DNA of 64,000 nucleotides. It comes from Mycocentrospora acerina (taxonomy: Eukaryota > Ascomycota > Dothideomycetes > Pleosporales). Below the pieces are notes generated by a model that saw nothing but the letters and a program-made list of their open reading frames with translations, was not told the DNA's origin and searched no databases. This document shows positions 22,724 through 34,122 of the stretch, in pieces (position 1 is the first letter of the stretch; each line of letters begins with the position of its first letter). Position numbers and translations under genes: made by a program. The stretch is taken from positions 372,001 to 436,000 of the forward strand of contig JAKUHH010000395.1 in assembly GCA_022701365.1 (NCBI GenBank), written 5' to 3'.

Positions 22724-24450
22724 TCCACTCCTTTGTTCCAATTAGCCACGGCGGACTTATATGACTGTCTGGCAGTTCTAGGTAGCATTCCAATCTCCGT
22801 TGTTTTGTCATTCCTGGAATACTTTTCGTTATGTTTTCCGGATCCTTGTTTGCAGATGATGGTCATCATCTAACTGACGGACCGCTCTCCATTGGCTATG
22901 GATCCCTTTGGAGTTCGTCAATATTCTATCGAAAAGCATCCAGGTGTACTATTTCCTTGAGACGCTGGTCCGCGACTTCCTTGATGCGCAGCTAGTTCCA
23001 GGATCCTATGAGCCATGATAATCATACTTCGTTTCTTTGCCAGGGATAAAGCCACGGCGTTGTTGTTTGATGCCCGGAACCACGAGTTTCTTTTTTTTTC
23101 TTTATTAATATGGAGGGGATACCAACTATTTTGAGAGTGCGAGCCAGTACTTTTCAGGAACCGTATGACTCAGCAGCGATCTTTGTGGAACGTATCTGCA
23201 CATTCTGGAGCCCTGAAGCAGTACGGGTGCTTCCAGAAGATCCAGCTCCATTCAAGGTGTTTCATCGGCCCATTCGAGGCTTTTGCCATACTTGTTCGGA
23301 TTTTCCTCATTTCCTGGAGCCTGCCTTTCTTCGAATGTATATACCTTTCACAGGAGGGGGTTCTGCTCACGACGTGAACGTTACCATGACTGGAAGGATG
23401 TCTGCCTATTCTGCATAGATTGCGTAGGAATGGGTGACTGAAATGCCAAATCAGACTGCTTCAATCTCATGGCCCCATTTGTGTAAGCTGACGCGCCACG
23501 CTGCCCAGAGATGGTGTCAGCTTCTTGTGCTCGAATCATAGATCATCCCAATTACTTCGCGACATAGCTATCTCTGATGCAATATGAAGCAAATTTGCGC
23601 CAGCCCTTGCGACACCCCTGGGAATATCCACTTCGCATGATCGTTCTTGAGTTGAAGTTCGCCGGCTATCGGCGAAATGAATATAATACGTGCTGTGTAA
23701 TAATGCCGTTTTTTTTTTTACAAGCAACACGTATCAATACAGTTTATGCAATGTGAAACAGAGTTTTACAAGAGCAGCATTAATCACCTCACAGTCTGGT
23801 TAAGGTTTCCCCAAAGATGTTGTACCCTGCGCCGGTTGAGTGGGTGCCGACGGACGAAGTCAGTTCATGTCTAATGCCCAACTATGGAAACTCCCGTCGA
23901 TCGACGCGGGCACCAGACATGCCCATAATGTGTTGATCTGCATCACACGCTATCCATCTCCCGCACACCGCTCCGATCAGTTGGGCTTCAAAATTATCGT
24001 TTTATCACGTGACTTCAATCTAGAATACTTTCGCCTCGGTGCTTTCCAATCGAATCATGTACCTGCGTGAATCTTTTCCGGTCTGGGGTAGCGATAATGT
24101 AATCTTTCCTTCTCTTCACTCTTCTATCTTGTCCCGAATACACCTTCCAAAGGCAAGGCGAAAATCCGGGCCGAGCACTCGACGATGCGATCAAGTCCCG
24201 ACCCTAACCAATGTAGGTTTACTTCTTCGCGACCTATTCTTCCGATCCCCACAAAATTGATTGTAACTCTGCGGAGTTCAAGCTCAATATCGTCTACTTT
24301 ACCCCGCGAAGTTGCACTGTGAAGTCGCAGCGTTTGTCTTGGTACCTCGTCGCCAGCTGGTTTCCGTCGATCTAGCGGAATGTTTAAAACTGCCATGGCG
24401 CCGTTTTCCGGGTCTGACTTGTTGTCGCATATACATCGCTGTTGTTTGCA
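22724..24450. other. Intergenic region, no gene seen
   Basis: About 1.7 kb between two plus-strand genes. Only short, unsupported open frames occur (for example 23110-23418). A T-rich run lies at 23089-23106 and another near 23710. It should contain the RfeG-like 3' UTR and the promoter of the secreted-protein gene. No RNA gene or repeat was recognised. Confidence 0.5.
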
Positions 24451-26304
24451 ATGGTTGGAGCTTCAAAACTTTGGGTGGCTTTGACGCTTTTGGGTCAGGG
24501 TGTTTCTGCGGTTGGGAAGCGCAATGGCACCAATTCATATGCGACGAATTTGTTGCACGAGTCGATGGACTGGATGGACATGTTCTACGATAATGAGAGA
24601 GGATATCTGTACAGCTTAAACTCCATGGCGCTGACGCATGAGACGAGGGCGAGTGCTTGGTATGCGGCGGGTTTGTTGGCGCGAAATGAAGGGGATGATA
24701 TTGAGCAGGCAGTGAGAATTGTCAACAACGTCATTGGCGCACAGTTCAAGAACGAGAGCTTGCAGTGGTGAGTCTTTGCAATCTCCCAGAGCCTTTCACA
24801 GGACGTTGCGATCTGAAGGATAGTGTTGATCGAACGAAACTCTGAGGCCTTATTTGTATCATGAGCTTTGTTGACTAATTTCACCAGGTTCGGAGACTAC
24901 CAGATTTACCCCGAAGAGCCCACCGTAGGCACTGCGCAATACAAGCCTAGCATATACAACACCTGGGATCCCAACTGGCGCGGCTTCATCGGTACCACAT
25001 TCATTCTTATGCTCGAGGAATTCCCACATCTGATCCCACACGATGTCCAGGAATACATGGTGGAGAGTCTGTTCAATACGACAATTGGAGATAGCTACCG
25101 CGTAGGGGGTGTTGACAGCGACAATTTGTACCCGGCTTATAGCAATCCTGCTATCATGCGAGCCTTCACATCAGGCTGGGTCGGACGACGAGTAAATGAT
25201 TCGAACATGACGATTGCTGGCGAGAACTATGCAAAGGAGGTTATCGATCTGTTTGTACGCGACAACACACTTTCAGAGTTTAACTCTGGAACATATGCTG
25301 GAGTTTCGCTGTATGCATTGACCCTCTGGGCAAAGTATCTGCCAGAAGACAGTTTGATGGGCCAATATGGAGGAGAGATGATCCGTCAGACTTGGACATC
25401 CCTTGGGCAGCTATACAACGCCAATTTGAAGAATGTTGCGGGACCCTGGGATCGTAGTTATGGATTTGATATGAACAAGTACCTCAGCATTCTAGCCTTG
25501 CAGATGTGGACGCTTGTTGGCAAGGAGAATGCGCCTATCAACGCGAAGGTAAGACAAGAGTCTCTGTTGGCCAATGATTTAAACTAATGATGTGAAAGCC
25601 ATACGCAATGGGCCACAAGAACGATTTTGCCATCGGTCCACTCGTCGCCATTCTCGCGCCCTTCCACAACACTCTCGTTCCTAACGCAACAGTCTCATCA
25701 TTAGTCACCTTCCCCGGCACACACAACGTCAGCACTTCGACTTTCTCTCCACCATTTGACACATACCCACGGAATGTTACGGCATACATCTCTCCCAAGC
25801 TCACGATCGGCGCCGAATCCTTCGCTGAGAACGTGATCGGCGGACCCGCGAAGAACCCTAGCAGTTTCAATCCCGCTGTTGTACAATGGGGTCGTAAAGA
25901 TGGAAGTGTGGGCTGGATGTCGCTGTATGCACAGGTGTACGAGTTGGATGCTGTGGCCGGAGAAGGGTTCCTGGATCTGGCCTATCCCATGGCCAACGAG
26001 ACAAGCGGCTTCTCTTTCCTAGTTGGGACCAACTCTTGGGATGGAAAGAAGGATGTAGCGTCTTGGGCAGATGTCGAAGGTGTGAAAGTGAATGTTACGG
26101 GTTCTGTGAGTTCCAACTACACCGTTACGTTCAATGGTATGCGTGGTGGAGCAGGGAGTGTGATCAAGTAAGTTTTCCGTTTATTTCTTGTGGATGGAGA
26201 TGCTGACTAGCTCTAGTGAGTTTGAATTCTGGAACTTCACCTACACGATGCCAAAAGGCAGCCAGGAGGTACCGCATATACGGCTCCAATTCGAACTAGC
26301 ATGA
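24451..26304 (+). CDS. Conserved fungal secreted protein of unknown function
   Basis: Four exons, 24451-24767, 24888-25548, 25599-26167 and 26217-26304, join in phase to 544 residues. The first about 20 residues (MVGASKLWVALTLLGQGVSA) form a signal peptide. The middle is rich in conserved-looking Trp, Tyr and Gly blocks, such as YNTWDPNWRGFIGTTF, GDSYRVGGVDSDNLYPAY, NSGTYAGVSLYAL and GPWDRSYGFDMNKY. Their helical spacing would fit an (alpha/alpha)6-barrel, six-hairpin type fold, as in some glycoside hydrolases and linalool dehydratase/isomerase. The C-terminal 150 residues look beta-rich and carry several N-glycosylation sequons. The helical-barrel idea is inference; no catalytic residues were assigned. 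The start at 24451 is the first ATG of the frame. Confidence 0.82.
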
Positions 26305-26556
26305 GAAATGTCGGCAGCGAAGAGAATTAGCTAGAATTAATGTCAGGCAGGGGAACACGCCGTTCTTCGAAAAATGAGCGCACTTTTAAAGAGAGCGGCT
26401 ATTCGAAATACAAAGAATTTCCACCGTGTCAAATATACTCAAATTTATCTTCGATTATCGTTCTTCGTTACCAGTCTCAACTATCACTTCTTTAGAAAAA
26501 TATCTCAAGTCGCAGTCAGTCAGAACTCCTTTTCAAAAGAGTAGTATGCACTTACT

Positions 26557-26814
26557 CTATTCCTTCTTCTCATCCCTCCCCCTCTTCCCATACAGTTCCT
26601 CCTGTTTGTTCGTATTTGGCTTGCCCTCAATCCTATCCAACGCGTCTTCAATGAGCCCAATATGACCTCTGAGAGTTCCTTCGATCTCATCGAGTCGTGC
26701 TTCCTGTTCTTCCAGATTGTAGTCTATCTTTGAGCGTAGGTAGTAGGTTGAGGATCCTATGGCGAAGAGATTGATGAAGGAGGGGATGAGGACGTTAGGG
26801 TTGCGGAAGGACAT
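26557..26814 (-). CDS. Short membrane-anchored coiled-coil protein
   Basis: Single exon, 85 residues, not assigned to a named family. Residues about 6-24 (NVLIPSFINLFAIGSSTYYL) are hydrophobic and would form a membrane segment. An acidic heptad-like helix follows (NLEEQEARLDEIEGTLRGHI), then a Lys/Arg-rich tail ending GRDEKKE. The start at 26814 is the first ATG; the open frame upstream begins only with TTG. The size and pattern, a short N-terminal anchor plus a coiled coil, recur in small fungal proteins of mitochondria or ER, but location here is inference. It is convergent with the secreted-protein gene. Confidence 0.6.
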   Translation of the reverse strand: MSFRNPNVLIPSFINLFAIGSSTYYLRSKIDYNLEEQEARLDEIEGTLRGHIGLIEDALDRIEGKPNTNKQEELYGKRGRDEKKE

Positions 26815-27289
26815 TGTGAGCTGAGGGTGCGAATTTGCAGAATTCGATAGCAATGGTGGATTAGAGATCGGAGAAGATGTAGGGTTAGGAGGTGTGAGTT
26901 TGGCTGAAGTTTTGATGCGTGTAGTATCATGACATCATGATAGCTTTTACTTGGGAACATTTTAGTATGGAGTTGTGTACTTTGTTGTACAATCTAACTA
27001 TTTCAACATTGAGCAGCACTTACTATATTGATACAAAGGCATGAATTAGTCATAATCGATATTTTGCGCAAAATATCGTACATACATACATTGGACTTTC
27101 CGATGGCTAGTGCGATCTGGTCAGGAATGACGCGCAGCCACGGGATCGCGGGAAGACGCGACGGAAGCGTAAACCCTGGTCTACTACTACCGCGCCTAAG
27201 CAATCAGCGAGCATCAATAACGCGTCGCAAACAATTGCACGCACTCTCGAAACCCCGTTTATCCTAAATATGGCCTAACAGCCCCTATA
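26815..27289. promoter_or_regulatory. Divergent promoter region
   Basis: About 475 AT-rich bases lie between the small membrane protein (minus) and polymerase eta (plus) and must hold both promoters. A GC-richer segment with CGCG and GCGAC words occurs at 27130-27240 just upstream of the polymerase start. No known damage-response element was recognised. Confidence 0.45.
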
Positions 27290-29470
27290 ATGTCGTCGCC
27301 AGCAGCCTACTTCGCCTCGTCCTCCTTTTCCATCACATCCCCGCGTCGCATCCCTAAATCAAAGTTCACATACAAACAACTTCACCAGCTCAAATCATAC
27401 AACACACAGACACCCCTCCGCGTCATCGCCCATGTCGACCTCGACGCATTCTATGCGCAGTGTGAAACCGTCCGGCTCGGACTCGATCCTGGTAAGCCCC
27501 TCGCGGTACAGCAGTGGCAGGGCCTCATAGCAATCAACTATCCCGCACGCGCATACGGACTGAGCCGACACGTAACGTCTACCGAGGCCTTGAAGCAATG
27601 TCCTGAACTCATTTTACAGCATGTCGCGACATGGAAGGAGGGAGACGAGACGTGGGCGTACCATGAGGATGCATTTACACATATTGCAACGCACAAAGTG
27701 AGCCTGGATCCCTATCGTCTAGAAAGTCGGAAAATTCTCAAGTGCATAAAAGACGCGCTGCCGGAGAAGGAACAGCGCGTGGAAAAGGCAAGCATCGACG
27801 AGGTGTTTATGGATTTGAGCGCGCAGGTGCATACCATATTGCTTGAGCGATATCCCGAGCTGAGGGGACCGGCGCCGTACGATGATCCGACGGAATACTT
27901 GCCCAAGGTGCCGACTACAGTGTTGGACTGGGCTGCTGACGCGCTTGTTGCCACGGGTGTGGAGGATGGGGAAGAAAAGAATCCGGACTGGGACGATGTG
28001 TGTTTAGTGATTGCGTCAGAGATTGTGCGCGATGTTCGAAAACATATATGGGATACACTTGGATATACTTGCTCTGGAGGGTTAGCGAGGAACAAGATGC
28101 TGGCAAAATTGGGATCAGCATACAAAAAGCCAAACCAACAGACGATTATTCGGAATCGAGCTGTAGAGCACTTCTTATCGGATATGAAGTTTACGAAAAT
28201 CAGAATGCTCGGAGGAAAGCTAGGCGACGAAATAGTAGCTATGTTCGGGACAGACAGTGTCAAGGATCTCATTGAACAGCCGCTGGACCAACTGAAGAAA
28301 CTCGGTGATAGTACAGGATCATGGCTGTACTCGATAATTAGAGGAGAAGAGAATAGTGAAGTAAACCCGCGGACACAAATCAAGAGCATGCTTTCCGCCA
28401 AGTCATTCAGACCTACAATCAATTCATTCGAGCAGGGCGTTCGATGGCTCCGAATTTTCGCCGCAGACATATTCTCAAGATGCGTTGAAGAGGGCGTGCT
28501 GGAGAACAAGAGACGCCCCAAGACGATCAATCTGCACCATCGTCAAGGTACGCAGACAAGAAGCCGATCAGCCCCTATCCCTGGAGGGAAGCCACTCTCC
28601 GAGATTATGCTCTTCGACTTAATCAAGAATCTGCTTGCGCAAGTAGTGGTAGACGGGCGCGCATGGCCTTGCTCCAACCTATCCGTCAGCGTTAGCGGAT
28701 TCGAAGATGGAGTCGCAAACAACAAAGGTATCGGTGGATTTCTTGTTCGAGGCGAAGAAGCAAAAGCTATGATGTCCACAGGTCGGTCGAGTGGCGGCGG
28801 CGGTGGCGGCGGCGAGCCACCTGCGAAGAGGAGAAGAACGAAGAAAGGGAACATTGCAAATTTCTTTGGACCAAGGGATGAAAAAAAACAAGACTTCGAT
28901 GCTGCAAGAGCGGTGTTATTAAAGGCGCATAACGAGTCTACCAGGGAAGAGACTGAAGATGATATGGATCAACAAGAGGAGGAGGAGGATCTTTTCGAGG
29001 ATGCTCACGACGAGGATGGAGGGAGAAGACCTTTTACGCCTAAAATGGAGCACCGCGATACGAGCGGAGAGCCATACAGATCTGACACACCACCTTCTGC
29101 ACAACCACAGCCCTTTACAGACGCGTTGGATGCAGCCACAACCAGTACGCACGATCCAACCACGCCAGTGCCTCGTTCTAAACCACTTCCACGCCAACAA
29201 GCAATCGACGAGTTTTACTGCCCGCAATGTAACGTCCATTTACCTTCCACCGAGAAAGCTGAGCATGAAGACTACCATTTTGCGCTTGAGTTGTCCAAGG
29301 AGATACGTCATGAAGAGAGAAATCCACTACCTCCTGCACAAAACGGGCGGAAGGCACCCACTAGTCAGAAGCCTGGAAGAGGTAGGGGACGGCCGCCAGG
29401 AGGTGCCACAGGAAGAGGTGGCGGCGTGGAGAAGGGGCAGGCGAAGTTGGCTTTTGGGCGGCCAGGTTAA
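27290..29470 (+). CDS. Y-family DNA polymerase eta (Rad30 type)
   Basis: Translesion polymerase that bypasses UV photoproducts (family role). Single exon, 726 residues, starting MSSPAAYF. The catalytic core shows the first metal-binding motif VIAHVDLDAFYAQCE (about residues 44-58), the finger segment INYPARAYGLSRH and the second carboxylate motif ASIDEVFMDLS (about 166-176), then the HhH thumb and little-finger regions. A Gly run encoded by a GGC-rich repeat (28793-28813) is followed by a basic nuclear-localisation-like patch PAKRRRTKK. A PIP-like GNIANFFGP (near residue 520) lacks the usual glutamine. A C2H2 UBZ-type ubiquitin-binding finger is present: FYCPQC then H-x-x-x-H-like spacing in EHEDYH (about 641-665). 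The family identity is firm; the PIP call is tentative. Confidence 0.93.
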   Translation: MSSPAAYFASSSFSITSPRRIPKSKFTYKQLHQLKSYNTQTPLRVIAHVDLDAFYAQCETVRLGLDPGKPLAVQQWQGLIAINYPARAYGLSRHVTSTEALKQCPELILQHVATWKEGDETWAYHEDAFTHIATHKVSLDPYRLESRKILKCIKDALPEKEQRVEKASIDEVFMDLSAQVHTILLERYPELRGPAPYDDPTEYLPKVPTTVLDWAADALVATGVEDGEEKNPDWDDVCLVIASEIVRDVRKHIWDTLGYTCSGGLARNKMLAKLGSAYKKPNQQTIIRNRAVEHFLSDMKFTKIRMLGGKLGDEIVAMFGTDSVKDLIEQPLDQLKKLGDSTGSWLYSIIRGEENSEVNPRTQIKSMLSAKSFRPTINSFEQGVRWLRIFAADIFSRCVEEGVLENKRRPKTINLHHRQGTQTRSRSAPIPGGKPLSEIMLFDLIKNLLAQVVVDGRAWPCSNLSVSVSGFEDGVANNKGIGGFLVRGEEAKAMMSTGRSSGGGGGGGEPPAKRRRTKKGNIANFFGPRDEKKQDFDAARAVLLKAHNESTREETEDDMDQQEEEEDLFEDAHDEDGGRRPFTPKMEHRDTSGEPYRSDTPPSAQPQPFTDALDAATTSTHDPTTPVPRSKPLPRQQAIDEFYCPQCNVHLPSTEKAEHEDYHFALELSKEIRHEERNPLPPAQNGRKAPTSQKPGRGRGRPPGGATGRGGGVEKGQAKLAFGRPG

Positions 29471-30136
29471 CAAGAGCAGATCTAGTGGGTTGGATGCGAT
29501 GTTTGGATTATATCGACTGCTTGTTACATATGCTGTTTCTAAGATACTACCATGAGTAATGTTATTAGTGATGAGAGACTGCTACTGCGTTTTGTACCAC
29601 TCAAGACACAACGTAGCCCTCCAAACAATAAAAACTCCCAATGTGCGTATCCGATCTCCCTAAGAACAAAACTTGATTTTCTTTCCCCGAGATCCTTTCC
29701 TTTCACTGTACTCTCCTCTCTGATCCTCAACCTTTGTCGTGTTCTCTCACTTCTTCGGCTCCCGTTTCTTAAATAGATCAAAAAATTTCCCTCCATATGC
29801 CTCGGTACAAAGTCAGCGCTTCTGTGGACGATTCTTCCGCCCTGCTCTCCTTGCCTCCCTTTTCTTGTAATCTCAACATCTACTCGCAACGCGCACTCAC
29901 ATACGACATATCTAAGCGAGCGAGAGGCGATAACTAGCGTTACATATCAAACAGAGATGAATTCAAGCGACAAGTCATAACTGCATATCCCGATAAACTC
30001 ACACATGGGTCTCTAAGGGATAGAAACTCAATGACTAGGCCTTAATTTCTGCTATTGTTTCAAGGAAGGACCTCATATTCGTGATTATAGTCTGTCACAC
30101 AACCTCAATCAGGTAAATACGCTCAAGTATCTCACA
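29471..30136. other. Convergent intergenic region
   Basis: This stretch lies between the polymerase eta stop and the MFS permease stop. It is pyrimidine-rich around 29660-29770, with only unsupported short frames. It should hold two 3' UTRs. Confidence 0.5.
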
Positions 30137-31850
30137 CTATAGCTTCCGTGCCTCCGCCTCTACCTCTGCATGCGTGTCTACGCCCTCCTCTTCTTCGGTC
30201 ATTGCCTTCTTCGGGTCTTTGCGTCTGTATACATACCACATTACCGTTGCGCTAATCATTGCAAGCCCTCCAAACAGAATCAGAATCTGGTATCCATACT
30301 TGTACTTTGGCGCGTCGTAGGTAGGGAAAAGGACCAATGGCACCCAAAGTACCCATGAATATGAGACGACGTTTGCGGTAGCAACAAGAAGTTGTCTCAC
30401 GCTTGCATCCGAAGCATTGAGGCGTGTGGCCCAGCTAATAAGAATTGGAGTTGCTGCCGAGCCACAATACGAGAGGTAATACGCAAACATGAGTGCGCTC
30501 TTCGGGATGTGCCATACGGTTAGGAGGATGTTGGAAAACATCATCAACAACTGGATAATAACAATCATCCGGTAATTTTCTCCAGTGTGATCGGCGATAA
30601 TGCCGCAGGTGACGGTGAAGACTATGTTCAGAGCATTGCCACCAGTCGGCAGGTAATTGATTTTCCCGACGCTGTACCCGGATGCTTTCAACCACAAATT
30701 GAAGTAGCTGGTGGCAGTGTGACATGCCGCAACCATACTACAGTGTACGTCAGTAGCGATATATGCCGACTTTTGGGAATTTGACTTACGTGTAAGGAAC
30801 AACAAAGATCCAGATCTTCCATCCCAAATACACCCTCTTCACTTCCTTCCAGGTCAACTTGGTCTGCTCCGTATGGCCAAATTTCTCAATTCTCTCAATT
30901 CCATACTTGATATGCTTCGCGAGATGTCAGTCATGTTAGATTTTTTGTACCTGTGGGTACTTACCTCAGGCGAGAAGTAAAACGCCCTCGTATTGTGTGG
31001 GCGATCAGGCAGGCCAAAGTATCCCCAGATTGCAACAGGAATACCGATGACGGCATCCATAATAAATAACCAGCGCCAACCAGCAATGCCATGACGTCCA
31101 TTCATACTTGAATGAAGACCTCCCTGAAGATATCCGCTGAACATGCTTGCAATGGACTCGATCTGGAGAAGGATTGCCAGACGCTTGGTAAGCTCCTTGG
31201 GACCGTACCAACTACCCAACATGGCGATGTAGCCTGGGAAAGAACACGCTTCAAATAGTCCAATCAAGAAGCGGAGCGCGTACATCTATGCCGATCAATT
31301 AGCCAAATGATGAATGAGGCATTTCAGAGGTCCTGAAAGGGTTTTGAGGTATACCTACAGTTTTAATATTGCTTGTGAAAGCCATACCAATAGTGAGTAC
31401 CGACCAACATAGCTCACAAGTTGGTATCAGAATTGATGATCTCACCAGGCTCAACTGCGACATTTGCGCTGGCACACTGCCAACCATGATACCCAGGCTG
31501 AACCAAGTATTCAGCCAGTTCCGTTCATTGCCGTAGAGGTGTAAGTCTTCTTTCATCCCACTAACGAACGCATTGCTGTAATTCGTCTGATCGAGATACT
31601 TGATAAAGTAACCAAGCAACACCGTGGGAAAAAAGATTCGGTCCAGTCTCGTTACATAGCGTCGATATTCGAGATCGCCTTCAGCAGTATCCCAGACGTA
31701 TCCGACAATGAGACGCCACCAGTTTGTGGTCTTGGAGCCGCTGGAAGAAGTGACATTTTCCACTGCCGATACAGGTGTGTCTTTCGAGTGGCTGCTGTCT
31801 GAGACAGTGCCTAAAGCGGCTACTCGGGTAACATCCTTTGCATCAGCCAT
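30137..31850 (-). CDS. MFS permease, allantoate/pantothenate (Dal5/Fen2) family
   Basis: Anion:cation symporter-family carrier of the plasma membrane; known relatives import allantoate, pantothenate, biotin or nicotinate. Exons in transcription order: 31850-31359, 31285-30965, 30914-30790 and 30737-30137, giving 512 residues. Family marks are the N-terminal RLDRIFFPTVLLGYFIKYLD then QTNYSNAFVSGMKEDL before the first helices, MYALRFLIGLFEACSFPGY in the middle, a cytosolic loop with GIERIEKFGHTEQTKLTWKE, and a C-terminal YVYRRKDPKKAM tail. About twelve hydrophobic segments are present. The start MADAKDV is chosen; an ATG four codons upstream is also possible. It is divergent from a bacterial-type solute-binding protein gene. 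Two WGATAR words lie in the shared intergenic region (32083-32088 and 32346-32351), compatible with nitrogen control but also with chance. Substrate is unknown. Confidence 0.9.
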
Positions 31851-32706
31851 GATGGCTATCATATAACCGAATGAGAAGAGAAAGCTGGTAGAGCAATCGA
31901 ATCTCAAGACTATCGTTGTCTTATGACGAAAAATGAACGCAATTCTTGATACACATCGCGCACATCTCCTAGCTGAATCCGCAATCGGTAGTTTGAATCC
32001 ACCCAACTCAACCTCGTAGGAAACAGTAATATTCGCTTGATGCAACCGAATATAACCCGGTAGCTATACAATGCGATATCGCTTATCACTGGTATTATAG
32101 CAGCGGTAGAAGTTCAGGTAGGCTAGTCAACTTTTCTATCTGCATGTCGTGATCGTCTTCTCCACCCACGTGGCACCCTAGATTTAACGTTTTTTCAATA
32201 AAAATACTTTGATCTTCGTGTTCTGAGGATCTCGGAAATGTTCTCATCGAATGAGAGTTCGATTGTTGCGGTTGCGAGTTCCTGATGTCGTGCTTTTGGC
32301 CCGCTATGTCATTCGCGACTAGTGCATCATTGACTCGCAACTTCCTTATCTACAGCATCCTGAACACCAGAGATTGAGTCATTGATTGCAGCGTAACACT
32401 CCTAAATTCATGTCACGTCAAATTGAGTAAGGTTGCTAGCAATACGGGGTTCGATTATGAGGACTAAGTAGCGGTATACTGAGTTGAGTTAGAGTACACA
32501 CGCGGCACTGCTTTGAAACGATTTTTACATGTAACATCGGATAGAGAGGGAGCATTGTTGGTGTGACTGAATATTGTATGCAGCTGAAGAGAGTCAAACA
32601 ATAGCAGTAAGTACTGCGATGCAAGCCTCCTCAACATTTGTATCCCAACAGTAACCAGTCCCTGCTCTTTGCATTAAGTTGGCTCAAACCCGAGATTTTA
32701 GAAAAT
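31851..32706. promoter_or_regulatory. Bidirectional promoter between permease and solute-binding protein
   Basis: About 860 AT-leaning bases between two divergent starts. GATA-type words (T/A-GATA-A) on the minus strand lie at 32083-32088 and 32346-32351. No open frame with support is present. A shared promoter would allow co-expression of the two genes; this is inference. Confidence 0.45.
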
Positions 32707-34122
32707 ATGGTACCAAAAACCCTTCGTATAGCCCTCGAAAATGTCGATTTTCGCCTCCCGACACAAGTAACGGACGACAACAGCGTTACGGCGCTTAAAA
32801 GCCTTGTCCTTGAACCACTGCTCCGATGGCAACCTGGTGGTCATGTAGAGTCAGGACTCTTCAAAGAATGGACTCACTCTGCAGATGGCAAGATTTGGCA
32901 CTTCAAGGTTCGCGATGGTGCAGCTTTCCACGATGGAACAGTTTGTACCGCTTCACATATTGTGAAGTATATCAAGGGCCTACTCAATTCTAGAGATTAT
33001 TTTGACATGCCTTGGAGCTACAGTCGGTATTTTGCTCATGCCAAGATAACAGCGGAAGATGATCGCACAGTGCGTATTGTGAATCCAGAGCCTTTTGCAG
33101 ATGTATTGGATATACTCTGTGAGTTCTGGCCCGTTCAATATGCAGCAGATGGTAAACCGGTGCTTGGAACCGGACCATACAAGGTGATCGAATTCGAGCG
33201 GGTGGCCGGTATCGGAAAAGCTACACTACAACGCGTGCACCTGAGCCGGAGCGATGGCCCTCATGTGATCATCGCAACACACGAACCAGATGCAGAAAAA
33301 AGACTACAACTTCTCAGAGATGGAAGTGTTGATGTTGCTCTAAATCTTGAGCGAGCAGAAAACCTCAACTCTATTGACTTCGATCCCGCGCTACAGTGGG
33401 GAAGGAAGACGAGCACGCTCTCAGCCATGTTCTATCTAAATTGCACGGAGGGCATATTCCACTCCAAAGAGGCGCGTCTAGCTGCCAATCTTGCTATCGA
33501 CAACGAATCACTAGTTAAACAAGTATACCAAGGCTTCGCATTGCCCTCAGCTACTATCGTAAGCCCCTTCCATCTTGGATTTGCTGAAGCAAACCTACAA
33601 CCCATCCCCTTTGACCCGGACACTGCGCGTAAGCTGCTCGAGCCTCTGGATATCAGCAGTCCAATCATACTACGCACACCCACCTACATGCCCGAACATG
33701 CAGAAAAAATCTCTCGCTTTGTGTCCTCCTCGCTCCAAGCAGTGGGTTTTCAAGTCGACATCCAAGTCGAGACAAATCGTCCTGATTATGCCCGATCCAT
33801 TGGAATACGCAAAAATATTGGTGATTTAGCGCTCTTTGATTCAACGCCAAATAGCACATTCCGCGTTCTTGACGACAAGATTTCCAGCGCAAGTCGGAAT
33901 ACGTGGTGGTTGGGTTATCACGACGATGAGATCCAAACTCTTATCCAGGAAGCCAGGAACGAAGTAGAGGAAGAGGGAAGGAGAGCTGCGTATGCAAAGT
34001 GCCTTAAGAGGGTACAAGATAACCCACCTTGGTTGTATGTAGCTCATCCAGATGTCGTCTGGGCTTCGAAGCCCAATGTTGCGATTAGTATTGGGCGCTC
34101 TGGTATACTTACACTTGGATAA
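32707..34122 (+). CDS. Bacterial-type family 5 extracellular solute-binding protein
   Basis: Single exon, 471 residues from the ATG at 32707; the open frame continues 23 codons upstream but without an ATG. The protein has the layout of SBP_bac_5 (peptide/opine/nickel-binding proteins of bacterial ABC importers). It shows KTLRIALENVDF at the start of the mature-like domain, the signature block EWTHSADGKIWHFKVRDGAA with FHDG (about residues 55-77), LGTGPYKVIEFE, SIDFDPALQWG with AMFYLNCTEG, and the late NPPWLYVAHPDVVWASKPNV segment. In bacteria such proteins are exported, but here no signal peptide or lipobox is visible, so cytosolic location is predicted. No ABC permease or ATPase lies in the window; the neighbours are an MFS carrier (divergent) and an NTPase-FGE gene downstream on the same strand. 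The absence of introns and the bacterial family point to an old horizontal transfer (inference). Confidence 0.87.
   Translation: MVPKTLRIALENVDFRLPTQVTDDNSVTALKSLVLEPLLRWQPGGHVESGLFKEWTHSADGKIWHFKVRDGAAFHDGTVCTASHIVKYIKGLLNSRDYFDMPWSYSRYFAHAKITAEDDRTVRIVNPEPFADVLDILCEFWPVQYAADGKPVLGTGPYKVIEFERVAGIGKATLQRVHLSRSDGPHVIIATHEPDAEKRLQLLRDGSVDVALNLERAENLNSIDFDPALQWGRKTSTLSAMFYLNCTEGIFHSKEARLAANLAIDNESLVKQVYQGFALPSATIVSPFHLGFAEANLQPIPFDPDTARKLLEPLDISSPIILRTPTYMPEHAEKISRFVSSSLQAVGFQVDIQVETNRPDYARSIGIRKNIGDLALFDSTPNSTFRVLDDKISSASRNTWWLGYHDDEIQTLIQEARNEVEEEGRRAAYAKCLKRVQDNPPWLYVAHPDVVWASKPNVAISIGRSGILTLG

Noticed and set aside
32638..32706. Upstream extension of the solute-binding protein as a signal peptide
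   Set aside because: The extension lacks an ATG, and a nearby ATG at 32619 is in another frame, so no export signal can be supported.
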